Origin: Zoogloea sp041917255
GTDB lineage: Bacteria > Pseudomonadota > Gammaproteobacteria > Burkholderiales > Rhodocyclaceae
Direction of reading: 5' to 3'
Assembly (NCBI GenBank): GCA_041917255.1
Contig: JAYRYA010000012.1
Location: 48,054-112,053, forward strand
Length of the DNA stretch: 64,000 nucleotides
Part shown: in pieces, positions 26,140 through 35,630 of the stretch
Numbering within the stretch: the stretch's first letter is position 1
Layout of the letters: every line of letters begins with the position of its first letter
The notes under the pieces: model-generated
Seen by the model: the letters and a program-made list of their open reading frames with translations, nothing else
What the model was told of the DNA's origin: nothing
Databases searched by the model: none
Translations under genes and position numbers: made by a program

Positions 26140-26844
26140 TCAGCCCGCCAGCTGCACGAGCGCCAGCGTGACGCCGTGCAGCAGCATCGCGACGATGCCG
26201 AGCGTCCACGCCGCCTCGTAGCCCCGGGCCGCGAAGCGCTTGTAGGCCGCTTCGTTGTCGCGCCGGTCGTAGTGGTCCACCACCGCGCTGAAGAGCACCG
26301 CCACGGCGCACAGCATGGCGGCGGCCATCGTCCAGGCGACCACGCCGTGCAGGTGCAGTCCGCCCCCGAGCGGGAGGTGCTTCCGCACCGGAAATTCGAT
26401 GACCAGATCGTCGACGAACAAGCCCCGCACCGCATAGAACAGGACGAACGCCGCTGCCGCCGTCCGGCCAATCCGCGTGCCACGCGGGATCTCGTTGGGC
26501 CGATAGCCCGATGGCGTCTCTTCGGCGGGCGCCGGCGGAGCCTCGGCCTCCATGCCACGGGCACGCAGATGCCCGGCCAGCGCCGCCAGGCTCGCCTCGA
26601 AAGCGGTGTCGATGCGCAGCGTGCGCGCCGCGAAGGCGGCCTCCAGCTGCGTCCTCTCGGCTGCCAGGGCCGGTGCCGGCACGGCGGCCAGCAGGCAGGC
26701 CACCGCCGCGCGCAGATCGCGGTTCGAGGGCAGGCTGCCCGGCGCTGACGCTGCGCTGTTCAGGGCTCGCCCGACGATGGCGAGGGCATGCTCAGGCTGC
26801 ACGTTCGGCTCCGCAAGAAAAGGACGCAAGCATACCATCGGCAT
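26140..26844 (-). CDS. Hypothetical membrane protein
   Basis: 234 residues, not recognised. Residues 1-110 are Ala-rich and helical without membrane segments. The C-terminal half has three hydrophobic spans (AAAFVLFYAVRGLFV, VVAWTMAAAMLCAVAVLFSAV, LGIVAMLLHGVTLALV) separated by short polar loops; the loop VVDHYDRRDNEAAYKRFAARGYE is charged. It converges with the oxidoreductase gene (4 bp between stops) and is divergent from the methyltransferase gene. Nothing suggests a partner. Confidence 0.55.
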   Translation of the reverse strand: MPMVCLRPFLAEPNVQPEHALAIVGRALNSAASAPGSLPSNRDLRAAVACLLAAVPAPALAAERTQLEAAFAARTLRIDTAFEASLAALAGHLRARGMEAEAPPAPAEETPSGYRPNEIPRGTRIGRTAAAAFVLFYAVRGLFVDDLVIEFPVRKHLPLGGGLHLHGVVAWTMAAAMLCAVAVLFSAVVDHYDRRDNEAAYKRFAARGYEAAWTLGIVAMLLHGVTLALVQLAG

Positions 26845-26896
26845 CCTGCCCGGTTCACGCCTACGCCCATTGAGGGCAACACGCTAAACTGCGCCC

Positions 26897-27709
26897 ATGC
26901 GCCGCCTTTCCCCCTTCGCCCTGCCGCCCGCCCTCAAGGCCCTGCTGGCCCAACTGGGCGGGGTGGCTGTTGCCTATGCGGCGGGCCGGGCCGGGCTGCT
27001 GCCCCCCGGCGCGTGGCCGGTGGTCACAGTCCAGGCCATCGCCGCCGCGGGCATCGCCACGCTACTCCGCAGCGCCCGCTGGTGGCGCTGGATCCACCTG
27101 GGTTTCATGCCGGTGGTGGCCGGGGCGCTGGCGCTGCAGATCGCGCCGGGCTGGTATCTGGCGGCCTTCGTGGTGTTTGCGCTTATCTACTGGAGCAGCT
27201 TCCGCACCCAGGTGCCCTTGTTCCTCTCCAACCCACGCACCGCCGAAGCCGTAGCCAGCCTGCTGCGCCGGGATCGCCCGCCCTACCTGCTCGATCTGGG
27301 CAGCGGCACCGGCTCGCTGCTGCGCCCGCTGGCCCGACTGCGGCCGGATTGCCGCTGCGAAGGCGTCGAATCGGCCCCGGCGCCCTATCTGCTGTCGCGC
27401 ATCCTGGCCCGCCACCAGCACAACATCGCGCTGGCCCGGGGCGACTTTTTCAAGATGCCGTGGGACGGCTACGACCTGGTGTATGCCTTCCTGTCACCGG
27501 TGCCGATGAGCGCGGTGTGGAACAAGGCGCGCACCGAACTGCGCCCCGGCGCGCTGCTGGTGAGCAACAGCTTTCCGGTCGAGGGCGTCGAGCCAGACCA
27601 GGTGATCGAAGTGCCGGACAGCCGCCACACGCGGCTCTACTGCTATTGCCCTGCCGGCCCCGAAGCCTCTCCCAAGCCTTTGGCGTCAAACAGTTTCGGG
27701 CCACGATAA
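26897..27709 (+). CDS. Membrane-anchored class I SAM-dependent methyltransferase
   Basis: 270 residues. The first 100 residues contain four hydrophobic spans, ending with YLAAFVVFALIYWSSF. A soluble Rossmann-type methyltransferase domain follows, with LLDLGSGTGSLLRPLARL as motif I, CEGVESAPAPY as the acidic residue after beta-2, and GDFFKMPWDGYDLVYAFLSP as the motif IV region. The substrate is unknown; the fused membrane anchor suggests a lipid or quinone-like target or a membrane protein. It stands alone between oppositely oriented and unrelated genes. Confidence 0.75.
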   Translation: MRRLSPFALPPALKALLAQLGGVAVAYAAGRAGLLPPGAWPVVTVQAIAAAGIATLLRSARWWRWIHLGFMPVVAGALALQIAPGWYLAAFVVFALIYWSSFRTQVPLFLSNPRTAEAVASLLRRDRPPYLLDLGSGTGSLLRPLARLRPDCRCEGVESAPAPYLLSRILARHQHNIALARGDFFKMPWDGYDLVYAFLSPVPMSAVWNKARTELRPGALLVSNSFPVEGVEPDQVIEVPDSRHTRLYCYCPAGPEASPKPLASNSFGPR

Positions 27710-27805
27710 GCGGCCGATTCCCCCCTCAATTCCGCCCCTTGCCGAGCCGTTAAGGTGTCAATAATGGCGTCATCGCGCCTTGCGTTCAGCGAGAGGATCT
27801 CCACC

Positions 27806-28510
27806 ATGTCCCGCATCATCTGCGTCATCGGCAACAAGGGCGGCACCGGCAAGACAACCCTGTCCCACATGCTGTGTCAGGGCCTGGGCCTGCTCGGCCA
27901 GCGCTCCGCCTGCGTGCTGACCGACACCCACCGCGAGCCCCTCTCGCCCGACGGCCGTCGCTACATCACCGCCGACGGCCGCACGCCCGAAGCGCTCCAG
28001 AAAATCGTTTCCAAACTGCGCACCATGGAAGGCTGGATCGGCGTGATCGACGGCGGCGGCAACCGGGCCGAGGTGGACAAGTTGCTCGACAGCCTCTCCG
28101 ACATCGTGCTCGTCCCCTTCCGCGACTCCCACGAAGACCTGCGCACCACCCTGGCCGACCTGCAAACCTTCCCCCACGCCTACGGCCTGCCGTCCCAATG
28201 GCCCACCAACGCCTGGCAGCGCGACGCGGCCGACCGCAGCGTGACCCAGCTTCTCGGCGACTACCGCGACCGCCTGCTGCACCCGGTGGCCAGCCTGTCC
28301 GCCTCCAAGCTGCTGCTGCAGAAACAGATCCCCGACAGTCTCCCGTCCAACCTCGGCAACGCCTGCCGCAGCCTGGCCCGGCAGGTGATGGAAGTGCTCG
28401 AGATCGGCGAGGCGGACGCCGAACAGCACGCCCGCCGCGACGCGCCGGCAGTCTCCGTGCCACCGGCGGCAGTGATGCCCGAAGGCTTCGCCAGCACCGC
28501 CCGGCACTGA
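27806..28510 (+). CDS. ParA/MinD-like P-loop ATPase, orphan
   Basis: 234 residues. ATG 27806 is preceded by AGAGGA and places the deviant Walker A motif (IGNKGGTGKTT) at residues 7-17; an in-frame ATG further upstream lacks support. The Walker A' region reads VIDGGGN, and DIVLVPFRDSHEDLRTTL follows. The protein lacks an N-terminal DNA-binding domain and no parB or parS-like partner is adjacent. It resembles small ParA-like ATPases that place cell components or partition small replicons. A good intrinsic terminator follows at 28528-28561. Confidence 0.75.
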   Translation: MSRIICVIGNKGGTGKTTLSHMLCQGLGLLGQRSACVLTDTHREPLSPDGRRYITADGRTPEALQKIVSKLRTMEGWIGVIDGGGNRAEVDKLLDSLSDIVLVPFRDSHEDLRTTLADLQTFPHAYGLPSQWPTNAWQRDAADRSVTQLLGDYRDRLLHPVASLSASKLLLQKQIPDSLPSNLGNACRSLARQVMEVLEIGEADAEQHARRDAPAVSVPPAAVMPEGFASTARH

Positions 28511-28527
28511 ACCCGCCCTTCCCCGCC

Positions 28528-28561
28528 ACGGCCCTCCCATCCCGGAGGGCCGTTTCATTTT
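28528..28561 (+). terminator. Intrinsic terminator after the ParA-like gene
   Basis: A 10-bp perfect stem (ACGGCCCTCC / GGAGGGCCGT) with a 6-nt loop is followed by TTCATTTT. It lies 18 bp after the stop codon. Confidence 0.85.
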
Positions 28562-28627
28562 GTCTGCCCGCCGGCACAGGGCTGCGGCGCACTCCCACCC
28601 TGTACAAAAAATAACCACATACAAGCT

Positions 28628-28654
28628 GAGGTTTTCTTCCGCCCCGCCGAAATA
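28628..28654 (+). promoter_or_regulatory. Sigma-28 (FliA) promoter for the PAS chemoreceptor
   Basis: TGAGGTTT, 11-nt spacer, GCCGAAAT. This matches the flagellar consensus TAAAGTTT-N11-GCCGATAA at six of eight positions in the -35 and at least six in the -10, with exact spacing, 47 bp before the start codon. Confidence 0.65.
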
Positions 28655-28700
28655 GCAGTCAACAAGGCGACACACGCCATGGCGACGGGAGACTCATCAG

Positions 28701-30782
28701 ATGCGTAACAACGGGCCAGTTACCGGCAAGGAACAGACTTTCGGCGAAGATATCGCCATCATCTCCCACACCGACGACAGCGGCCGGATCACCTTCGTCA
28801 ACGACGACTTCGTGGCGATCAGCGGCTTTTCCAGTGACGAACTGATCGGCCAGTCCCACAACATCGTCCGCCACCCGGACATGCCCGCCGAGGCCTTCCG
28901 CGACCTGTGGGCCACCCTCAAGCGCAGCCGGCCGTGGTCGGGGCTGGTCAAGAATCGCTGCAAGAACGGCGATTTCTATTGGGTGCGCGCCGCCATCACG
29001 CCGAAGCCCGAAGGCGGCTTCATGTCGGTGCGGGTCAAGCCGGGCCCCGGCGAGGTGCAGGCCGCCGAGGCGCTCTACCAGCGCATGCACATCGATCCGT
29101 CGGTGCGGTTGCACGAAGGCACCGTCCGTCCCACGGGCATCGCCGGAGTCATCAGCCGGAGCATGGCGCGCATCGACAACATGCCCATCGGCCGCCGCCT
29201 GCTCGGGGTGATGGTCATCGTGATGGTCCTGCTGGCCGCCACCCTGGCCGACAGTCAGCGCTCGTCCCGCCAGATCGAGGCGCGCTATCAGGCTCACATC
29301 GCGGAGGACGGCGCCCGGCGGGTGGATTTCTACAGCATTTACGCCCAGGGCCTGCAGATGGGCCAGGCCCTGCGCAACGCCATGCTCGACCCGAGCAACC
29401 CCAAAGCCTACGAAAACTACGCCAAGGCTGCCGAGGCATTCGACGCCGCAACCGGCAAGGCGCGTATCCTCGACGAACAGACCTTCAAGTCCGGCCTGCC
29501 AGCACGCATCGAGGCGCTTCGCGGCGAACAGCGGCAGATCCACGACCGGCTCTTCACGCAGATCAAGGCCGGTCAGAGCGAGGAGGCTCGGAGCCTGCTC
29601 AACAAGGAGGAGACCCCAAAATGGCGCGCGATGCGTGACCTCCTGCTGGCCGAGATCAAGCGCCTCGACGAGGCCTCGCCACGCCTGCTGACCGAGCTGA
29701 AGGAAGAATCCACTGCCAGCATCCAGCGCAGCCTGGGCCTCGGCCTGGGCGCCGTGGTGCTCGGTCTGACCCTAGGCGCCGGGCTGCTGACCCGAACCGC
29801 CCGCCAGGCCGACCGGGCCCGCGAGATGGTTTCCGCCGTGGCCGGCGGCAAGCTGTCCCAGCCCATCCGCCCAGGTAGCCGCGACGAGATCGGCGAGATC
29901 CTCACCCATGTCGCGATACTCAAGAACCGCCTCCACGAGGCGATCAGCCTGATCCAGCAGAGCGCCCGCGAACTGGCGGACTCCAGCACCCGCCTGGCCA
30001 GCGCGAGCGAGGCCACCGTCGACGCCACAACGGCCCAGTCGTCGGCCATTTCGACCATCGCCGCCGCCGTCGAGGAGCTGTCGGTCTCCAGCGACGCCAT
30101 GAGCGAGAACGCCCGCGACGCCCTCGGCGCCGCCGAGCACGCCATCGCCACCACCCGCGACAGCGCCACCATCAGCCGCGGCGCCGCCGAGAGCATCGGC
30201 CACGCCGCCCAGGCCGTCGCCAGCACCGAAGCGCGCATTGGCGAGCTGGCCGCCATGTCGGCCGAGATCAGCCGGGTGGTCAAGGTGATCCGTGAGATTT
30301 CCGACCAGACCAACCTCCTCGCCCTCAATGCCGCCATCGAGGCGGCACGGGCTGGCGAGCAGGGCCGCGGCTTCGCGGTGGTTGCCGATGAGGTGCGCAA
30401 GCTGGCCGAACGCACCGGCAGCTCCACCCAGGAGATCGCCGCCGTGATCCAGCGCATCCAGTCGGTGAGCGACGCGGTGGCCAGCGACGTGGCCGCCGGC
30501 AGCGTACAGGTTGCCGCCGGTGCCCGCGACGCCCTGCACGCAGGTGACGTGGCGGCCTCCGTCGAGACCTCCGTCATCCAGGCCGGCGACGCCATGCAAC
30601 AGATCGGCGCCGCCCTGACCGAAAGCAGCACCGCCACCCGCCACATCGCCGACCAGATGGAAGCGGTCGCCGAAAGCGCCGAAGTGGACGCCAGCATGGC
30701 TCGCCAGTCCGCCAGCGAAGCGCGCCAGATCGGCCGCCTTGCCAACAAGCTGCAGGCCCTTGCCAGCCAGTTCCGCACCTGA
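28701..30782 (+). CDS. Aer-like methyl-accepting chemotaxis protein with N-terminal PAS domain
   Basis: 693 residues. An N-terminal cytoplasmic PAS domain (residues 15-110: ISHTDDSGRITFVNDDF, HNIVRHPDMPAEAFRDLW, NRCKNGDFYWVRA) is of the Aer type that senses redox or energy state. Two membrane spans (about 165-185 and 340-365) enclose a helical periplasmic domain. HAMP and the MCP signalling domain follow, with the hairpin EISDQTNLLALNAAIEAARAGEQGRG and DEVRKLAERT. GGGAGACT precedes the ATG as ribosome site. It has its own FliA-type promoter, so it should be expressed with the flagellar regulon. Confidence 0.9.
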   Translation: MRNNGPVTGKEQTFGEDIAIISHTDDSGRITFVNDDFVAISGFSSDELIGQSHNIVRHPDMPAEAFRDLWATLKRSRPWSGLVKNRCKNGDFYWVRAAITPKPEGGFMSVRVKPGPGEVQAAEALYQRMHIDPSVRLHEGTVRPTGIAGVISRSMARIDNMPIGRRLLGVMVIVMVLLAATLADSQRSSRQIEARYQAHIAEDGARRVDFYSIYAQGLQMGQALRNAMLDPSNPKAYENYAKAAEAFDAATGKARILDEQTFKSGLPARIEALRGEQRQIHDRLFTQIKAGQSEEARSLLNKEETPKWRAMRDLLLAEIKRLDEASPRLLTELKEESTASIQRSLGLGLGAVVLGLTLGAGLLTRTARQADRAREMVSAVAGGKLSQPIRPGSRDEIGEILTHVAILKNRLHEAISLIQQSARELADSSTRLASASEATVDATTAQSSAISTIAAAVEELSVSSDAMSENARDALGAAEHAIATTRDSATISRGAAESIGHAAQAVASTEARIGELAAMSAEISRVVKVIREISDQTNLLALNAAIEAARAGEQGRGFAVVADEVRKLAERTGSSTQEIAAVIQRIQSVSDAVASDVAAGSVQVAAGARDALHAGDVAASVETSVIQAGDAMQQIGAALTESSTATRHIADQMEAVAESAEVDASMARQSASEARQIGRLANKLQALASQFRT

Positions 30783-30877
30783 CACCAGTCAAAGGGCATT
30801 GGAGGCAATGGGCGCCCCGGTTTACCCGCCCCGGCCCGTCGGGCAGAATGCGCCGACGCCGACTCTCAAACCCTCCG

Positions 30878-31492
30878 ATGCTCACTGCCCACGGTCTTGC
30901 CTGCGATCGCGGCGACCGCCGACTGTTTTCCGCTGTGGACTTCGCCGTCGCCCCGGGCCAGTGGCTGCAGGTGGAGGGCCCCAACGGAGCCGGCAAGACC
31001 AGCCTGCTGCGCATCGTTGCGGGGCTGGCGCCCGCCGCAGCGGGCCACATCGAGTGGGAAGGCCAGCCGGTTTCGGCGGTGCGCGACGAGTTCAACGCGC
31101 GCCTGCTCTATCTGGGCCACGCCCCGTCGATCAAGGATGATCTCTCCGCCCTCGAGAACCTGACCTCCGCCGCCGCCGTGGCCGGTCGTCCGCTGGACGA
31201 GCACACCGCCCTCACCGCCCTGCGCCGGATCGGCCTGAAGGGGCGTGAGGATCTGCCCACCTGCGTCCTGTCCCAAGGCCAGAAGCGCCGCGTCGCGCTG
31301 GCCCGTCTGCTGTGCAGCCAGGCGCGGCTGTGGATCCTCGACGAGCCTTTCGTAGCCCTCGACGTGGCCGCAGTGGCGCAGCTGTGCGAGTTTCTTGACG
31401 AACACCTGTCCCGTGGCGGCATGCTGCTGTTCACCAGCCATCAGGCGGTGCAGCTGGGCGGCACGCCCTCCAGCCTGAGGCTCGGAGCATGA
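30878..31492 (+). CDS. ccmA: Heme exporter ATP-binding protein CcmA
   Basis: 204 residues from ATG 30878, the start matching the family (MLTAHGLACDR). It is the ABC ATPase of the CcmABCD complex, which releases heme-loaded CcmE. Walker A is GPNGAGKTS, the signature is LSQGQKRRVALARL, and Walker B is LWILDEPFVALD. It is the first gene of the ccmABCDEFGHI operon (30.9-37.9 kb) for System I cytochrome c maturation and overlaps ccmB by 4 bp. Confidence 0.95.
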   Translation: MLTAHGLACDRGDRRLFSAVDFAVAPGQWLQVEGPNGAGKTSLLRIVAGLAPAAAGHIEWEGQPVSAVRDEFNARLLYLGHAPSIKDDLSALENLTSAAAVAGRPLDEHTALTALRRIGLKGREDLPTCVLSQGQKRRVALARLLCSQARLWILDEPFVALDVAAVAQLCEFLDEHLSRGGMLLFTSHQAVQLGGTPSSLRLGA

Positions 31493-32154
31493 ACGCCTTT
31501 CTCGCCATCGTCCGCCGCGACCTGCTGCTGGCCGCCCGCCGCAAGAGCGAGGTGTTCACCGCGCTGTTCTTCTTCATGATCGTGGTCAGCCTGTTCCCGC
31601 TGGGTATCGGGCCCGAGACCGCGCTGCTGCGCCGCATTGCCCCCGGGGTGCTGTGGGTGGCGGCGCTGCTGGCGGCGATGCTGTCCCTCAACCGCCTGTT
31701 CGCCGCCGACCACGCCGACGGCACGCTGGAACAGATGGCCCTCTCGCCCACCCCGCTGGCCCTGCTGGTGGGCGGCAAGACCCTCGCCCACTGGCTCACC
31801 GCCGGGCTGCCGCTGGTGTTGCTGGCGCCGGTGCTGGGCATCCAGTTCGATCTCTCGGCGCGCTCCCTGGGCATCCTGATGCTGTCACTGCTGCTGGGCA
31901 CGCCGCTGCTGTCACTCATCGGGGCCATCGGCGCTGCGCTCACCCTGGGCCTGCGCGGTGGCGGCGTGCTGCTGTCGCTGCTGGTGCTACCCCTGTATAT
32001 TCCGGCCCTGATCTTCGGTGCCGGCGCGGTCGAGGCCGACATGGCCGGGCTCGGCGTGGGCGGGCACCTGTCGCTGCTGGGCGCCCTCTTGGCGCTTGGT
32101 GTGTTCTTTGCCCCGTGGGCCGCCACTGCCGCCCTGCGCATCGCGCTCGAATAG
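31489..32154 (+). CDS. ccmB: Heme exporter membrane protein CcmB
   Basis: 221 residues with six hydrophobic spans. The N-terminus (AIVRRDLLLAARRKSEVFTALFFFM) and the segment RLFAADHADGTLEQMALSP are characteristic of CcmB, the permease partner of CcmA. ATG overlaps the ccmA stop (ATGA), giving coupled synthesis of the two transporter subunits. A 31-bp gap follows before ccmC. Confidence 0.95.
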   Translation: MNAFLAIVRRDLLLAARRKSEVFTALFFFMIVVSLFPLGIGPETALLRRIAPGVLWVAALLAAMLSLNRLFAADHADGTLEQMALSPTPLALLVGGKTLAHWLTAGLPLVLLAPVLGIQFDLSARSLGILMLSLLLGTPLLSLIGAIGAALTLGLRGGGVLLSLLVLPLYIPALIFGAGAVEADMAGLGVGGHLSLLGALLALGVFFAPWAATAALRIALE

Positions 32155-32185
32155 CGCCGCCACACCCTTTTTCGGATTCATCCCC

Positions 32186-32935
32186 ATGAGTCAGCGCTTC
32201 ATCAACTGGTTCAAGTTCGCCTCGCCGGCCAGCTTCTACCCCCTCGCCGGCAAGGCCTGGCCGTGGTTCGCCGCGCTCGCCACGGCGTTCTGCGCCGCCG
32301 GGCTGTGGATCAGCTTCTTCGTCGCCCCCACCGATTTCCAGCAGGGCGAGGGCTACCGGATCATCTTCATCCACGTGCCGGCTTCGTGGATGTCCATGTT
32401 CATCTACTGCGTGATGGCCTTCTGGGCGGCCATCGGCATCACCTTCAACACCCGCCTGTCAGGCATGATGAGCGCGGCCCTGGCGCCCACCGGCGCGCTG
32501 TTCGCGTTCCTGTCGCTATGGACCGGCGCCCTGTGGGGCAAGCCCATGTGGGGCGCCTGGTGGGTGTGGGATGCGCGCCTCACGTCCGAGCTGATCCTGT
32601 TCTTCCTCTACCTGGGCTACATCGCCCTGACTGCCGCCATCGACGACCCGCGCCGGGCCGACAAGGCCGGGGCCATCGTGGCGCTGGTGGGCGTGGTCAA
32701 TGTGCCGATCATCTATTTCTCGGTGAAGTGGTGGAACACCCTGCACCAGGGCGCGTCGGTATCGCTTACCAAGGCGCCCACCATGGCCACCACCATGCTG
32801 TGGGGCATGCTGCTGATGGCGCTGGCCTTCTGGATGTATAGCATCGCCATTGCACTTTACCGGGTGCGGGCGATCATCCTGGAGCGCGAACGCCACACCA
32901 CCTGGGTCGCCGAACTGCCGGAGATGCAGCGATGA
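32186..32935 (+). CDS. ccmC: Heme handling protein CcmC
   Basis: 249 residues, six membrane spans. The Trp-rich WWD loop (WGAWWVWDARLTSELILFF) near residue 120, with flanking conserved histidines (FIHVPASWM and NTLHQGAS), is the heme-binding site used to pass heme to CcmE. The start at ATG 32186 is consistent with the family and lies well inside a longer open frame. It overlaps ccmD by 4 bp. Confidence 0.95.
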   Translation: MSQRFINWFKFASPASFYPLAGKAWPWFAALATAFCAAGLWISFFVAPTDFQQGEGYRIIFIHVPASWMSMFIYCVMAFWAAIGITFNTRLSGMMSAALAPTGALFAFLSLWTGALWGKPMWGAWWVWDARLTSELILFFLYLGYIALTAAIDDPRRADKAGAIVALVGVVNVPIIYFSVKWWNTLHQGASVSLTKAPTMATTMLWGMLLMALAFWMYSIAIALYRVRAIILERERHTTWVAELPEMQR

Positions 32936-33114
32936 ACTGGGGCAGCGCCAGCGAATTCTTTGCCATGGGAGGCTACGGCCTCTACGTGTGGGGCAGCTTC
33001 GGTGTGACCGCCGCCGCCCTGCTGATTGAAACCCTGCTCGCCCGAAAGCGGGTCGCCGACACCCGCCGCGCCCTGCGCCGGGAACTCGCGGCCAACCGCA
33101 ACGATCAAGACTGA
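32932..33114 (+). CDS. ccmD: Heme exporter accessory protein CcmD
   Basis: 60 residues with one membrane span (YGLYVWGSFGVTAAALLIETLL) followed by a basic cytoplasmic tail (ARKRVADTRRALRREL). The length, topology and position between ccmC and ccmE identify it. CcmD stabilises the CcmABC-CcmE complex during heme release. It overlaps ccmC as ATGA and ends 1 bp before the ccmE start. Confidence 0.92.
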   Translation: MNWGSASEFFAMGGYGLYVWGSFGVTAAALLIETLLARKRVADTRRALRRELAANRNDQD

Positions 33115-33115
33115 G

Positions 33116-33556
33116 ATGAAACTACGTCACAAACGCTTCGCCATCATCGTTGGCGGCCTGGCCGCCCTGGGCATCGCCGCCGCCCTCGTGCTCAACGCCT
33201 TCCAGAGCAATCTGGTGTTCTTCTTCACGCCGACCCAGGTGGCCAGCGGCGAGGCGCCGAAAGGCCGCGCCTTCCGCGTCGGCGGGCTGGTGAAGGAGGG
33301 CAGCCTCCAGCGCACCGACATCACCGCGCGCTTCATCGTCACAGACACCGCCAAGGAAATCCCGGTCACCTACAAGGGCATCCTGCCGGATCTCTTCTCC
33401 GAGGGAAAAGGCGTGGTCGCCCAGGGGAGCCTGGGGCCAGATGGCCAATTCACCGCCACCGAAGTGCTCGCCAAACACGACGAGAACTACATGCCGCCGG
33501 AGGCCAAGGCCGCGGTGGACAAGGCCCATGAGGCGTCGCGAACGTTAAAGCAGTGA
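33116..33556 (+). CDS. ccmE: Heme chaperone CcmE
   Basis: 146 residues: a single N-terminal anchor (FAIIVGGLAALGIAAALVLNAF) then an OB-fold periplasmic domain (KGRAFRVGGLVKEGSL, VTYKGILPDLFSEGKGVVAQG). The heme-attaching histidine and nearby tyrosine are in LAKHDENYMPPE, the normal HxxxY motif. It carries heme covalently from CcmC to CcmF. The gap of 121 bp to ccmF is the only sizeable break in the operon. Confidence 0.95.
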   Translation: MKLRHKRFAIIVGGLAALGIAAALVLNAFQSNLVFFFTPTQVASGEAPKGRAFRVGGLVKEGSLQRTDITARFIVTDTAKEIPVTYKGILPDLFSEGKGVVAQGSLGPDGQFTATEVLAKHDENYMPPEAKAAVDKAHEASRTLKQ

Positions 33557-33677
33557 AGAGTGCAGGGTAAGGCGTAAGGGGCCTTGATCCGGCCCCGCGC
33601 GCTCCCGGTCGCCAGCGCAAAAGCACCGTCAAAGGCCCACTCCCCACTCCCACTCCCTCCTACCCAGGAAGCCCCCC

Positions 33678-35630
33678 ATGATCCCCGAAATCGGCTCCTT
33701 TGCCCTCGTCCTGGCCCTGCTGGTGGCCCTCGTTCAGGGAACCCTGCCCCTCGTCGGCGCCCAGCGCGGCGTTGCGGCCTGGGTGCAGCTGGCGCGGCCC
33801 GCCTCGGCCACCCTGTTCCTGCTGATCGCGGTGGCTTTCGGCTGTCTCACCGCGAGCTTCATCAACAACGATTTCTCGGTGCTCTACGTGGCGCAGCACT
33901 CCAACTCGCGGCTGCCGATCGAATACCGCATCGCCGGCGTGTGGGGCGGCCACGAGGGCTCGCTGCTGCTGTGGGTGCTGATGCTGTCCCTGTGGGCGCT
34001 GGCCGTGGCCGCCTTCTCCCGCAGCCTGCCGGACGACATGGTGGCGCGGGTCGAGGGCGTGCTGGGCCTCGTCGCCGCCGGCTTCATCCTGTTCATCCTC
34101 ACCACCTCCAGCCCCTTCGAGCGCCTCTTGCCCGGCGCCGACGACGGCCGCGACCTCAACCCGCTTTTGCAGGACCCGGGCCTGATCTTCCACCCGCCGA
34201 TGCTCTATATGGGCTATGTGGGCTTCTCGGTGGCCTTCGCCTTCGCCATCGCGGCGCTGCTGTCGGGCCGGCTGGACGCCGCCTGGGCGCGCTGGTCGCG
34301 GCCGTGGACCACCGCCGCGTGGGTCTTCCTGACCCTCGGCATCGGCCTCGGCTCGATCTGGGCCTACTACGAGCTGGGCTGGGGTGGCTGGTGGTTCTGG
34401 GATCCGGTGGAGAACGCCTCGTTCATGCCCTGGCTGGTAGGCACGGCGCTGATCCACTCGCTGGCGGTCACCGAGAAGCGGGGCAGCTTCAAGAACTGGA
34501 CGGTGCTGCTTGCCATTGGCGCCTTCTCCCTGTCGCTGCTGGGCACCTTCCTGGTCCGCTCCGGCGTGCTCAGCTCGGTGCACGCCTTCGCCACCGACCC
34601 GAAGCGCGGGGTGTTCATCCTGTTGTTCCTGGCGGTGGTGGTCGGTTCGTCGCTCACGCTGTTCGCCTGGCGGGCCCCCAAGGTCAGCCTCGGCGGCGCC
34701 TTCGCGCTAGTGTCGCGGGAGACCATGCTGCTCATCAACAACCTGCTGCTGCTGTGCGCCGCCGGCGCGGTGCTGCTGGGCACGCTCTACCCGCTGGTGA
34801 TCGACGCCCTCAACCTGGGCAAGCTGTCGGTCGGCCCCCCGTATTTCAACGCGGTCTTCGCGCCGCTGATGGTGCCGGTGCTGTTCCTGATGGCGGTCGG
34901 CCCGGTGGCACGCTGGAAGCAGGCCAACCTCGCCGACATCATCCGCCCGCTGAAGGCCGCCTTCGCGCTGGCCGTGGTCGCCGGCGTCGGCCTGCCTATC
35001 GTCACCGGCCAGTGGAGCGCCGGCGTGGCGCTGGGGATCGGGCTGGCGGTGTGGATCGTCGGCTCGTCGGTGCTGCAGATCCTCGCCCGCGCCAAGTCCA
35101 GCATGCCGCCGCGGGCCTTCTGGGGCATGCATCTGGCCCACATGGGCATCGCGGTCACCGTCGTCGGCATCGTGATGGTCAAGCACTACGAAACCGAGCG
35201 CGACGTGCGCATGGCCCCTGGCGACACCGTCGCGGCGGGCGGCTACACGATCCGCTTCCTGGGCGTCGAAGGCGTGCCCGGCCCCAACTACAACGCCGCC
35301 CGCGGCAACCTGGAACTCCTCAAGGACGGCCAGCTGGTGATGCCGCTGCACCCCGAGAAACGCAAGTACCTCTCCTCCGCGATGCCCATGACCGAAGCCT
35401 TCATCGACCCGGGCCTCACCCGCGACATCTACGTCTCGCTGGGTGATCCGCTCGAAGGTGACGACGGTGCGTGGAGCGTGCGCGTGTATTACAAGCCCTT
35501 CGTCAGCTGGATCTGGGCCGGCGCCGTGCTGATGGCCCTGGGTGGCATCTTCGCTGCCAGCGATCGCCGTTACCGCCTCAAATCGGCCGCCCGCGCCGCC
35601 ACCCAGCTCGCCCCCGGAGCCGCATCGTGA
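33678..35630 (+). CDS. ccmF: Cytochrome c heme lyase subunit CcmF
   Basis: 650 residues with about fifteen membrane spans. The WWD domain GWGGWWFWDPVENASFMPWL lies near residue 235, and conserved histidines occur in YVAQHSNSRLP, GGHEGSLLLW and VLSSVHAFATDP. With CcmH and CcmI it attaches heme to the apocytochrome CXXCH motif. The stop overlaps the ccmG start as GTGA. The preceding 121-bp gap has no gene. Confidence 0.95.
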   Translation: MIPEIGSFALVLALLVALVQGTLPLVGAQRGVAAWVQLARPASATLFLLIAVAFGCLTASFINNDFSVLYVAQHSNSRLPIEYRIAGVWGGHEGSLLLWVLMLSLWALAVAAFSRSLPDDMVARVEGVLGLVAAGFILFILTTSSPFERLLPGADDGRDLNPLLQDPGLIFHPPMLYMGYVGFSVAFAFAIAALLSGRLDAAWARWSRPWTTAAWVFLTLGIGLGSIWAYYELGWGGWWFWDPVENASFMPWLVGTALIHSLAVTEKRGSFKNWTVLLAIGAFSLSLLGTFLVRSGVLSSVHAFATDPKRGVFILLFLAVVVGSSLTLFAWRAPKVSLGGAFALVSRETMLLINNLLLLCAAGAVLLGTLYPLVIDALNLGKLSVGPPYFNAVFAPLMVPVLFLMAVGPVARWKQANLADIIRPLKAAFALAVVAGVGLPIVTGQWSAGVALGIGLAVWIVGSSVLQILARAKSSMPPRAFWGMHLAHMGIAVTVVGIVMVKHYETERDVRMAPGDTVAAGGYTIRFLGVEGVPGPNYNAARGNLELLKDGQLVMPLHPEKRKYLSSAMPMTEAFIDPGLTRDIYVSLGDPLEGDDGAWSVRVYYKPFVSWIWAGAVLMALGGIFAASDRRYRLKSAARAATQLAPGAAS